Below are positions 1 to 9,247 of a stretch of 64,000 nt of DNA, piece by piece; within the stretch, counting starts at the first letter, position 1; each line of letters begins with the position of its first letter. Location of the stretch: contig OX485803.1 of NCBI GenBank assembly GCA_950295325.1, positions 73,051,554 to 73,115,553 of the forward strand, given 5' to 3'. Below the pieces are notes generated by a model. It had not been told where the DNA came from, made no database searches, and saw only the letters and a program-made list of their open reading frames with translations. A program made the translations under genes and the position numbers. Origin of the DNA: Polytrichum commune (Eukaryota; Streptophyta; Polytrichopsida; Polytrichales; Polytrichaceae).

Positions 1-790
1 TTTTGGCTCCTTTTGGAGACCACTTATATCAATAGTCACTTGTAAGTGGACTTGACTCAGAGAATGAGTTACTAACATCATATGTATTCGGTTCTATAGG
101 TTGTCAAACTTTGGTCCATTTTAGAGACCACATGGCAAAGCCAATAAACACCCCCTAACAACTAGCCCCACTAGTAAAAGTACTAAAAGAAACATAAAAA
201 ATCATGCATTGTTGTGTTAACAACCTAGTTCTCATTCAATGGATTTTGTTGGTCTTTAACAACGAGGACTATTTATTTAAGTATTTGGGTAGCACCATCT
301 AATCTTCAACAAGGAGAAAATTATCGCATTATCTATGTGCATGTTCATGCTGCTTGGGTGAAGGGGATGGGAGGGTCACAATCGATTGCTAGTTATCTAT
401 AATTTGCTAATATCGGGAATGTCAAGGACAAATGTGCGTTTAAACTTGACATTGTCCATTCAAAGTTCAACCATGAATCCACATGTAAGGGTATATGCGG
501 AAAGCTATCTATGTACACCTGACAATGTGGTGGTGATGAGGCCATCACCTTGCCGTTCCCCACTAATCCTTGTGGTTCGCTACCATGCATTTCCAAAAAA
601 GGAGAAGGCCAGATGAAAAATATTATGAAGAAAAGAAAAACACATGATCAGTAAAGAGGAAACAAATGCATAATGATGAAGGAACCATGGGTGCACAAAA
701 GGTGAGATGCTTGGGGAAACTTGGGGGAGGTGGCGGCCATGGGTTGGATTAGGGGGGGGGGGGTATAGACATGGGCATATATGAGTTACC
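1..790. other. Intergenic, no gene seen
   Basis: AT-rich spacer without a convincing coding frame; the short open frames have no recognisable domain. A G-run lies near 750-762 just before the tandem repeat. Confidence 0.5.
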
Positions 791-796
791 TCCAAA

Positions 797-1073
797 ATGG
801 TAGCACATGGGTACCATATGGACATGAGGGCATATGGTTGCATGGGCTTAGGGGGGTTGGGGTGGCCCCAAATATTAGTTCACGTGCACAGGGGCAATGG
901 GCTAGGACAATACATTGGTTATGAACTTGGGCATGCTTCCATATGGTGGCCCATGAGTACCATGTGGACATGGGAAATATGATTGGAAGGGTTTTGGAGG
1001 GTTGGGGCGGCCCAAGATATTAGTTCATATGCATGGGGGCAACATGCCAAGACGGCACACCAAGTTCAAACTA
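797..1073. repeat. Imperfect tandem repeat, period about 145 bp
   Basis: Two diverged copies sit side by side. The block with GGTTGGGGTGGCCCC and AATATTAGTTCA near 855 recurs as GGTTGGGGCGGCCC and GATATTAGTTCA near 1000. The upstream part (TGGTAGCACATGGGTACCAT at 797) recurs near 944. The short frames inside are low-complexity translations of the repeat and are not called as genes. Confidence 0.6.
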
Positions 1074-1325
1074 CACTAGAAGAAAACTTGTCCATTGCAA
1101 TGGTTTGTTGCAACTTGACTTTGCAACACATGGCAAGAGAATGCATACATAGATTAGTTTGGTTGTCAACCAAAGGATTTTGGTTACACATTGTCCAAAA
1201 ATCACACCCAAAAACCTCCGGTTGGCAACCAAAATGATATATATATATATATATTTTTTTCTTGCCATGAGTTGCAATGACCGAGTCGCAATAATTGATT
1301 GTAATCGACAAGATTTCTTCAAGTG
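1074..1325. mobile_element. CACTA-type miniature transposon (252 bp)
   Basis: The left end reads CACTAGAAGAAAACTTGTCC and the reverse complement of the right end reads CACTTGAAGAAATCTTGTCG, so the ends form a terminal inverted repeat of about 28 bp. The flanks are CTA at 1071-1073 and CTA at 1326-1328, a 3-bp target duplication. Ends beginning CACTA plus a 3-bp duplication are the hallmark of the CACTA/EnSpm superfamily. The interior is non-coding, with a (TA)n run near 1236-1253 and a GGTTG/CAACC hairpin. It must have been mobilised by a transposase encoded elsewhere. Confidence 0.75.
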
Positions 1326-1569
1326 CTAGTATCGGAACAAAGCTTGAATTATTCTTGTACCCACATAACTTCTAAGGAGGGCTTAGTAGTGTTATATGAG
1401 AGTCCTTTCACATGTAAGCACAAGAACCCGAAGAGTTCTCACATGTGAAACACACTAAGGCATACTCTATGACAGTGGGTAATGCATTCATACCCATGCT
1501 ATATGTGTAATAGAGTGCCCATGCACATTTAATTAAATCTTACACAAGAGTGCTTCTAAGTAGGCGTGT

Positions 1570-1900
1570 TTAATTTGGTTACTTCTCTTAATTGGACACC
1601 TATATTTGAGTGGGTGTGTGGTTAGATGTGCCTCCAACAATGGATTCCCAACAAACATGTATTTAAAAGAGATTGGACTACAAGCTCAAAATACACTAAC
1701 CATTCTAGGCTCAGTAGTCAACATAATTGACAAGGACCTTTGTGACCACTTAATGAGCACAAGAATCTTCAATTTGATTATGAATAAGATATTCATACAA
1801 CCTCCGAGAATTATGAGGGAAGCGGCTATGGCCTCGATGTGGATTTGCTAAGCATCTTGTGCTAATTGTGTGTTTCATATCCTAGGAGAAGTGGGCTACT
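1570..1900. repeat. Dispersed repeat, copy 1
   Basis: Phrases such as TAGTCAACATAATT, AAGATATTCAT and TGTGTTTCATATC recur in the same order at about 20460-20640, and TGGTTACTTCTCTTA recurs at 16961-16975. The second copy is split by the Harbinger element at 17017-20385. A frame of 81 codons runs through it (1606-1851) but matches no family I recognise. It may be a fragment of an older element. Confidence 0.5.
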
Positions 1901-3191
1901 TGGAAAAGTAACCATTTAAGACCCATATACCTTATGCAATGTAATTTGTAACCACCTCCCAAGTACGTGCGCTTCTCCATCTTCTTGTTCTTGGTAAGCT
2001 TAATTGGCTGTCTGCTCCATCGCTACCTAGCGTCACTGCATCGACGCAGCTGCAGTTAAAATTGCTGGACAAATCGATTCCTAAACCGTCTCCGTTCAGT
2101 TTAAGGTATGTGCTACAGCCATCGTGCAGGCATTTTGGTGTCACTGATGCTGTCGTGATGATCATTGGTGCTCTCAGTAGGTTGCATTGGTACAATTTGT
2201 GTATTGCTTTCATCCTGACGAGATCCGCGGCCGAGGCTGTCTTGGTTTCTTGCCAAGGTCAATTTGAAACCCACGGTGCTCTCAGCCATGTACGAATTAG
2301 GTCTTCGCACTTTTTTTCAAAGCTCTAATCAATGATCAATTTCAAACCGGGCTATGTGTTGCGAATCAAATGTGAGTATTAATATGGATACATCTTACTT
2401 ATGATTCGTTGGTGGCTTGGGCACATCGTTACATTGTTGACGTGTTCGGATACAGTTGAAGGTTGCCCTCGTCTCTTCAGCTCTTGAGAGATGGCCATCC
2501 TTCTTGAACTGTTTCCATTTCAATGTCTCATCATGCCACATCATACCCATAACCAAAAAAATCGTCTAAAACAACTCCGAGCGAGCAGTTTTGCTCTGCT
2601 GACCGTGAGCCTTATGAATGGTTCAGTGGGGTTAAAACCTCTCATGGTTTTGAGCGCAACCGTAAACCGCCTGTTGGAACTTCTTGGATTTTGTCTTGGC
2701 CATCTCAGTAAAAATTGAAGCCAGGAGGATCACGATCGAGTAGGGCTGCAGCTACTATAAATAAATTCGACCCAAACTTTGTATATATTTTATTCCTTGT
2801 CACGGAGGCTCATGATATATATTACGCATGGACACTTGTACTGGCGCGGGCAGCATGTAATCCCAAAGATATACTTGCAACGGGAGCATTTCTGAAGTTG
2901 ACTGTGATGATGCTCCTCTTCCTTAATGTTAGTGCAGGCTCAAAGTATTAGCTTATTTCCACCATCACCAAGCATTTCCATGTGGCTTGTACGATATCTT
3001 AAATATGCATATGCAAAGAAGGATCTCTGTCTGTGCGAGTATGGCCTGTTTATCGACTGCGCCATATTTCCTGAATGTATGGCAATTGGGAGTGCAGATC
3101 ATCGAAGCAGGCAGGAATATTGATAATCCTCACCACAGTGAGTGCAAGGTGGGAGCAGATTTTTTCTCAAAATTCCAGAAGAGTGAGAATC
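1901..3191. other. Spacer with gene-like composition, unassigned
   Basis: GC content is higher than in flanking repeats and there are splice-like sites (TTGGTAAGC near 1991, GTGCAGG near 2934). Open frames up to about 90 codons show no domain. It could be the 5' region or untranslated exons of the COX5C-like exon at 3192, but nothing in the sequence proves this. Confidence 0.25.
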
Positions 3192-3306
3192 ATGGTGATC
3201 TCACCTCGGAAGCTGGTGCAACACGCTGCGCATGCAGGCCACGACTTTGTGCACACCAAGATTGTTCCCAAGGAGCTCGTCTGCGGCACAATCTTAGGCA
3301 TCTTCT
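3192..3306 (+). pseudogene. Orphan COX5C-like first exon
   Basis: Translated from ATG at 3192 this exon gives 38 codons. They align with exon 1 of the COX5C gene at 6060: a K-L...H.A..A stretch, then VPKEL and a hydrophobic GTILGIF, against LVKEI and GIGLGIF in the intact gene. It ends at the same place in the protein, in the same phase (1), at a canonical GTAAGT donor. I searched downstream for the expected second exon (W-K-M-H-H motif) and found none up to the intact gene. Usable acceptors at 3414, 3452 and 3516 either give stops or unrelated residues. It is probably a partial duplicate or decayed paralogue, though an unseen exon is possible. Confidence 0.4.
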
Positions 3307-3543
3307 GTAAGTCATCCCATCATAGTTTATTTACAGCCCTTATACAAAATATCCTCTATAAGTATTTCCTCATCATCCTCCTCATGTATCATCATCATCA
3401 TGACATCCTGTGCAGAGTAGTTGTTCTTCTTCAGAAAACATCAAATTTCGCAGGCTTACTCCTTATACTTCTGGGACAATTGTACTCTGATGTAAATCAA
3501 CCAAAGGGAATTTGCAGTGTGCGTCTGTGTGACGATGCGAAGA

Positions 3544-3547
3544 TATT

Positions 3548-3582
<35 letters not shown>

Positions 3583-3583
3583 C
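3544..3583. repeat. (TTTC)n microsatellite
   Basis: About nine uninterrupted TTTC units. Confidence 0.9.
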
Positions 3584-3881
3584 CGAGACATGTTTAATTA
3601 TCAATCCACCGTGAGCCTCGGTGAAGAAAGAACGCCTTGTATTGAGAGATCGTGAAGAATAATGGTCTTTTTGATGAGCCTGCAAATGTGGGCATGAATC
3701 ACGCTGCTTCACATTCATCAGGCCAGGACTGATCAACCCGACCCAAATTTTCCATGATTAGATGAAGATATTAGTAATTATTCTAAGAAATTTGGGTAAT
3801 TTGACATTCCCCACCCACAATATATACTACAGTAGTTACTGGCAGAAAGGTATGTTGAGTTTTTGAGATAAAACAAGTTTT

Positions 3882-4437
3882 GGGGCTGTTTACACCATGG
3901 ACCATGAAGTTGTCCCAAGACCCTGTTTAATCTATGATTAGCTTTTGAACTCCTCTTGGGACTACTTTGGTTTTGACCAAGGAAAAAAATCTTAGAGTGA
4001 CCATGGAGTTCGAGGTCCCCATATTTTAAGACCTACATTATTCATTAGCATGGTCCAATGGGATTTGCGGTGGGAGAGGCAAAAGAGGTGCTTTAGTAGA
4101 AAAAGGCAAGGGGGGCCATGGCAGAGAAATGTTGTTATAATAAAATTTTAATGAAGTGAGAAGTGAAGAGAAGTGAAGACAAGAGAATGGCCAAACTTGA
4201 TTTTTTTTTACAAAACTCCCTTTTTTGGGCATTTATTAAAAAAATCAACACATTCATTTTTTGGTGCATGGTCATTCCTCTTGGTCCACATTCGGTTTAC
4301 ACCTAGTGAGGGGCCCAAAGGCTTTGTGTATTGACCTTTTAAGAAATCGGACCATGAAAGTTGGATCACGAGGCCAGGTCATGGAGAAAGGTCATCTTCC
4401 ATGATTTGACTTCATGGTCCATGGTGTAAACCGGCCC
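3882..4437. mobile_element. Harbinger-like MITE with GTTTACACC ends
   Basis: The left end GGGGCTGTTTACACCATGGA mirrors the reverse complement of the right end, GGGCCGGTTTACACCATGGA, and the match continues into CCATGAAG, giving a terminal inverted repeat of nearly 30 bp. The right flank is TTA and the left flank is TTT, so a PIF/Harbinger-type 3-bp duplication is plausible but imperfect. No coding sequence is retained. Related sequence occurs at 42655-43240 (split by a SINE) and about 51170-51455. Confidence 0.6.
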
Positions 4438-4532
4438 TTAGTCTAATCTTCAGAGGAGACATTGTCCCTTTCTGCCCATGTTTCCTTGGGTTGCAACCTT
4501 CTAATCTCACTACATTGTAGTGGAATATTATA

Positions 4533-4777
4533 GGGGATTGTTAAATCGACCACACATTGGTTAAAATGAATATAGACATGCATCATGTGGTCACATGACT
4601 TGTCAAATTTGAACAATTCTAGTTGTAAGTTGAAATGTAAAGAAAGAGGAAGAAAAGTTGATACCCTTGCTCCACTTCATGTGTGTGATGAAAAATCAGC
4701 TTTTGACAAGTCATGTGACCGCACAACACGTCTTTGTGGTCATTTTAACAAACTATGCAGTTGCTTCAACAATCCCC
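4533..4777. mobile_element. Foldback/hAT-like miniature element
   Basis: The sequence from GGGGATTGTTAAATCGACCA on the left folds on the right end, which finishes in AACAATCCCC. The imperfect arms run for roughly 75 bp and include TGTGGTCACATGACTTGTCAAA against TTTTGACAAGTCATGTGACC. Flanks are ATATTATA and ACATTATA, a 7-of-8 match that fits the 8-bp target duplication of hAT elements. The open frame at 4585-4902 crosses the loop and is not a gene. Confidence 0.5.
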
Positions 4778-5048
4778 ACATTATATTGTCAAAACATTCC
4801 ATGCTTAATATTCATGCATATAATATTACACACATAACATTAAGTGTAGAATACTATATTCACGATATGCAATGTGAAAATAAGCTCAACAATGCGTGCT
4901 AATTAGAGGTCCACAATCATGTTAGTTTACAATATTGTTGATGAATTGAACATGGTATTCATTTGAACAACTTCCAAGGTAGGGGGATAAGGTGTAATAT
5001 TTAAAAATGAGGGCTTGACAAATGTCATTATGGTTGCAAACGTTTTTC

Positions 5049-5612
5049 ATACGAACCCTACCCCACTAACTTCCCTCTACATTTGGGCGGGTTTGTCCTT
5101 ATTCACACTAAAATTTGGTGGGCGAGCAACCTACATGGAACCTCACCCTTAGTGTCATATGGTATTTAATGTCACTATGGTAACTTTTCGGATAACACCT
5201 CTTATGAACAAGTGAACAAATATTGTCATGGATGATGGATGAGTTCACCATTGGCCAAAACTCTACCTTCTCTTGTCAACAACTTGTGATTAAATATTGT
5301 CATGGATGATTAAAGTTTGGATGAAAAAATCACTTGGTAAGTGACAATAATCGCAACACTGTAAACATATAATCCCCCCAAAATTACAAGGAATGACAAA
5401 CAATGTTGGGTTAACATTTAGTGTTGGTGATACTATACTGCGGTTTACGATTAGTACTGAGCAAGACAATTAGAATCGGTGACACTAAATATCATATTTA
5501 GTGTAGTTTGGCACATACGAACTCTACCTTACCATATTTCCTCTACATTTGAACAGGTTTGTCCTTATCCACACTAGAATCTGGTGGGCGAACAACCTAC
5601 ATCACCCTTAAC
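5049..5612. repeat. ATTTAGTG-family element between direct repeats
   Basis: The core at about 5151-5515 starts AGTGTCATATGGTATTTAAT and ends ACACTAAATATCATATTTAG. It matches 53543-53913 along its whole length and is related to 41680-41925, 52970-53160 and 54385-54800. It is flanked by two copies of a roughly 100-bp sequence (5049-5150 and 5515-5612; shared CTCTACATTTG, GGTTTGTCCTTAT, GGTGGGCGA). The core plus one flank therefore looks like a tandem duplication or an unusual insertion product. No coding capacity was seen. Confidence 0.55.
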
Positions 5613-5899
5613 AATCCAACATCAATAGACCCCCTAGGTGACAGTAAAAGGCTCTTTCCTTTAAGACAACTTTGAAATTTTTTGTAGTTTGCAAATAAAT
5701 TTATTATTATTTATTATTTCTTTCTTTCTTCTGTAGACTCTGTGTAGATTTGCTAATATATGGGAAATTTTCTGAAGATTTTACAAGCTAATTAACCTTC
5801 CTGAAATAGCAAAGTGCCACTTTAAGGTCGCAGTGCCTTGACCACAAATGTATGGGGGCGTAGTGTTTCTAGACTCCTGTATTTGGGTAATAGCAGTGG

Positions 5900-5985
5900 T
5901 GGGCCCCAGATCAAAGAGGCCTAGAAAATAGTGGGAGCGTAGTGTCTTTGTGGAGAGGGAGGAAGAAACGAGGGTTTTAGGGTTT
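5900..5985 (+). promoter_or_regulatory. COX5C promoter motifs: site II and telo-box
   Basis: TGGGCC at 5900-5905 fits the plant site II element (TGGGCY). TTAGGGTTT at 5977-5985 is the complement of the telo-box AAACCCTAA. In plants this pair is known from promoters of ribosomal-protein and mitochondrial respiratory genes, including cytochrome c and COX subunits. Both lie within 160 bp upstream of the COX5C start, so shared growth-linked regulation is a reasonable inference. Confidence 0.5.
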
Positions 5986-6059
5986 GGGGCTCTCTTGGAG
6001 CAGATCGCATTGTATTGAATCGTGCAAGCGAGTGAGCGAGAAAGAGCAGATTAGAAGCG

Positions 6060-6384
6060 ATGGCAGGCACTCACAAACTTCCGGCGCACGTCGCGGCCGC
6101 TGCTTCCAAAGCCAGCCCTAGCTTGGTAAAGGAAATCTTCTACGGAATAGGCCTTGGCATCTTCGGTTCGCTCCTTGCCCTAACCCTGTCTCCAGGAACA
6201 ACACAAGACCGCCCCCTGTGATGTAGCACAAGATCCTCTTATGTGATGTAGAATCTGATTGGGGGATGATGTTGTGCCAGGTGCTTCGTTCTGGAAGATG
6301 CATCACTTGAATGAGCGTCGCAAGACCGAGGATTTCTACGCTAGGTTGGAGAAGGGAGAAATCACCGTTCTTGCTGAAGAATGA
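6060..6384 (+). CDS. COX5C: Cytochrome c oxidase subunit 5C
   Basis: This is a small accessory subunit of mitochondrial complex IV, embedded in the inner membrane. Exon 1 is 6060-6165 and exon 2 is 6281-6384, giving 69 residues, close to the 63-64 usual for plant COX5C but with a slightly longer N-terminus. Seen in order: a short basic/alanine-rich N-terminus, the family motif S-L-V-K-E, one hydrophobic segment (about residues 26-38, GIGLGIFG), then W-K-M-H-H, N-E-R-R-K-T, F-Y and L-E-K-G-E-I, ending A-E-E. The spacing between V-K-E and W-K-M-H-H is the same as I recall for the plant family, which fixes the intron (phase 1, 115 bp). The donor GTTCGC is weak while the acceptor GTGCCAG is good. 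The start is the first ATG after a pyrimidine-poor leader. The gene stands alone. Confidence 0.85.
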
Positions 6385-8560
6385 AAACCGAACCGCACTG
6401 ATCTTTGTAAGTATGAACCCTTTATTATTCAATGATGTTTGTGAGTCTGTTGGTTCTCTGTGGATCTTGTGACGATTGAGTAAGGCACACGTGTCTTATG
6501 TGGACACTTTTCTGAGATTGAAGCCTTCTCGTTGGAGATCTTCAACACTCAGATTCTTGAGGGACTTGCAAATGTATTTGTACGGAGGAGATAGCAAAAA
6601 TCCCATACCAACTCGGAGTTCGTGGGAATTTGCTAAATTATACATGTAGCCGGGCCCTAAATGGAAACCGCTTTTGTTGATTGAAGTACAATTCCATGTT
6701 GAGCCACATTATTTATGGCGTAGAAGATAAGCCAGTATCTTGGGTGCTCATTCACCTGAATTGAACCATGTGAGAAACACGTGCGATTGGTGGGTGCATC
6801 CACTTTTGAAATTATGGTACATGCCTTCATGACGTTAGTTTAGTTGCATGGTAGAGCTAATTCGGTCACATTCTAGGATGAATATTTTTTTGGAAGTCAA
6901 GCGACCACTTAATGATGATGACTGCCGCAAGTCAACCTTGAAGTAGGTGTTCCATTATTGGAGGTGTTGGATTAAGACATGTCCTCCACTGATCGGGGAG
7001 ATTTTTGGATTGAGATCCTAGTGTTTGCAAGTCCAACCGATTACATGTTGACATCCTTCGGTTTTTCTGTATTAATTTGATGTGTATTCCATAAATTCCT
7101 CTAAAGTGATCGGTAAATTTCCTGAAGTCTTGAACTTCTACCGGTTATTTCTCAAACTCAACCGGTTCATCTGTAACTAACTGCCGGTTCTCCCCGATCA
7201 TAGATGTCCACCTTAATTGGGTGAAGGTTCGGTCTGTGTCGGGTCGGGAGTGGAGGAGCACTAGAATTGATTTTCTACAGATTGACCAGGTTTGTGGAAC
7301 CATGTGGAAATCTGTTTCTTGTGAGTTGCAGCAAATGACGGGAATGGGAAAGTTTGTTGGGAGTTTTGCAGGTGACATGACTCTTACAAAAGGTTTTGTG
7401 AAGGGGATTGGCTGATGAAGTTTTAACAGCACCAAAATAATTTGTAGTGGACACTTGGAACAGTCGATATTGGCAGTGCAGATGAGTTGTTGTTGCTCGG
7501 AGTGTCTTTTCAGGTGTCTGTGAATTGTACATCTGGGGTTTTTATTCTTTTGTAAACCTTCTTATAAAGACTCATCCAGTTGCGTATAGGGTTTCTGCCT
7601 TGAGTCGTTTGCCCAGCATATGTTGCCAGGTGCATAGGACTAAAAGTGTGGTTCCAATATTGATGTGAAATCGAAACCACGGTGAAGGATCTTTGTCTTG
7701 TCATGTCAGGTGTCTCTGCTTTTTGCTATGATGTATTGTGTGATCTTTGTGATTTCTAATAGCGAGGACAGATTGTAGCATGTGGCAAAATCAGTTTTCA
7801 ATTCTTGTGGAATTCACTAATGCTCAGGGAAGACAGCATGCATAAGGAATGGTGAAGGTTAATACCCTGAATGGCAAATAATTCTATTGGACTCTTCAGT
7901 CATTGTCATGCAATTCTTAGTGAAGTGGACGAGTGGGCTCATGGTCCATGCACTAAATTCCATCAGTTTTAAAATATCTGGAACTTCACACAAAAAACAA
8001 TAGCTGGAGTAAATCTTCTGAAAACGAGGAGTGACAAAAAGTATGCGATTACTTCAAATTGATTTCTTGGGGGGCACTCTTGGTAATCTCCACTATTGAG
8101 GAATTCCAAATTGTACCTTCGATTGGGGATCTCAAAAGGATTACATAGTTGAAGTTTATGCTGTGACATGTTCAAATGCGAAAATCTACCCAGTACTGGA
8201 TGAAAGTAGCTGTCTGCTCAAGGGTAATGGCAGAATCCATTTTTCATGACACTGAAGATAGCAGAGTGCCTCTTGCCATTCATTGGATCATCCGATAATG
8301 GATCTTGGGAGGCAAGGCACAAGAAGATTGTGAAGCCCAAATCACGATGCATATCACTAATTTCTCATCGGATACAATCACTTCTCTTCTCAGCAGACCT
8401 TTTTCATGTGAACACATTTCTTTCACTATTGCAAAATCGTTAAATATATGCTCTGTGATGAACTTGTCCATCTGTCTCCACTGTTTGAAACATTTAGTGT
8501 ACTCGAAAACGTATAAGCTATATACTGTAATATGGAATGTTTCATAACCCAATATAGAAA
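6385..8560. other. COX5C 3' flank and spacer
   Basis: No coding frame with recognisable content on either strand. TTTGTAAGTATG at about 6404 resembles a splice donor, so a 3'-UTR intron of COX5C is conceivable. The remainder is unremarkable. Confidence 0.4.
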
Positions 8561-8776
8561 AATCTGATGCTCCCAAGATGATACATACAGTAGTACCGCG
8601 GAGTCAGTCAAGCCTGCCCTACCTCAGTCAGCATGGGCCTCGCTCAAGAGAATCAATCAGGGTACAGAACACAACTTACATAATGATTTCGCAACCACCA
8701 CCACCATCAATCACGGAAGACCAAAGCGTACCCAAAGAGTGGCTAGAAAAAGAGCAAACATACAGGACGCCAAACA

Positions 8777-8793
8777 CCCCCCCCCCCCCCCCC
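8777..8793. repeat. C17 homopolymer
   Basis: An uninterrupted run of 17 C lies upstream of the eIF2B delta gene. The short open frames crossing it are compositional. Confidence 0.9.
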
Positions 8794-9100
8794 TTAGTCA
8801 CAAAGCGCTCACAAAAGGCATGGCGAACATGAGCTGCTTTTAGCAGGCTCTTAAGTCCGCCAACCACTCACTGCCATATCAGCATCCAGTCACATGTCCA
8901 GACGCACCCACCACTCATGCCCCTCCACGTCATTTCCACATAAGCTCATTACACAAACTTCTCCTCCAAGGAAGGCCCGCCCGGGAACTCGACTCCCCGA
9001 ATTGCGAACCAAATTGTACCAAAACAGAGGAAACAGAAAGACTCAAGACAGAGAGTAGCGAGCAAGCGATGATGCGAGTTACTTAATTTTAGTGAAAGCC

Positions 9101-9247
9101 ATGATGTCGGAGGCGGATGTGGGAGTCGAAGAAGAAGAAGGTGTTGTGAATTAGGTCAACACAATAGGCAATTGTGCTACCGGTGTGAGGTTACCTCCAG
9201 CTCCATCGCATGAGCAACCTCCTTGCACAGAGGAGGAAGTTTCAGCG
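9101..9247 (+). promoter_or_regulatory. eIF2B delta leader: in-frame upstream ATGs or extra exon
   Basis: ATG codons at 9101 and 9104 open a 17-codon frame closed by TAG at 9152, in the same frame as the main coding sequence. A further ATG at 9210 starts a frame that overlaps the main start and stops at 9321. Removing 9141-9230 (donor GTGTTG, acceptor TTGCACAG) would delete the TAG and the 9210 ATG and join 9101-9140 to the main frame. This would add an acidic 19-residue N-terminus. So this is either a leader with upstream ORFs or a short first coding exon. The sequence alone does not decide. Confidence 0.4.

Noticed and set aside
3075-3614. Single 179-codon gene
   Set aside because: Only codons 3192-3306 look like protein of a known family; the rest is intron-like and ends in translated TTTC repeats.
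4585-4902. 105-codon frame as a small secreted protein
   Set aside because: Runs through a foldback element and its flank; no signal peptide.
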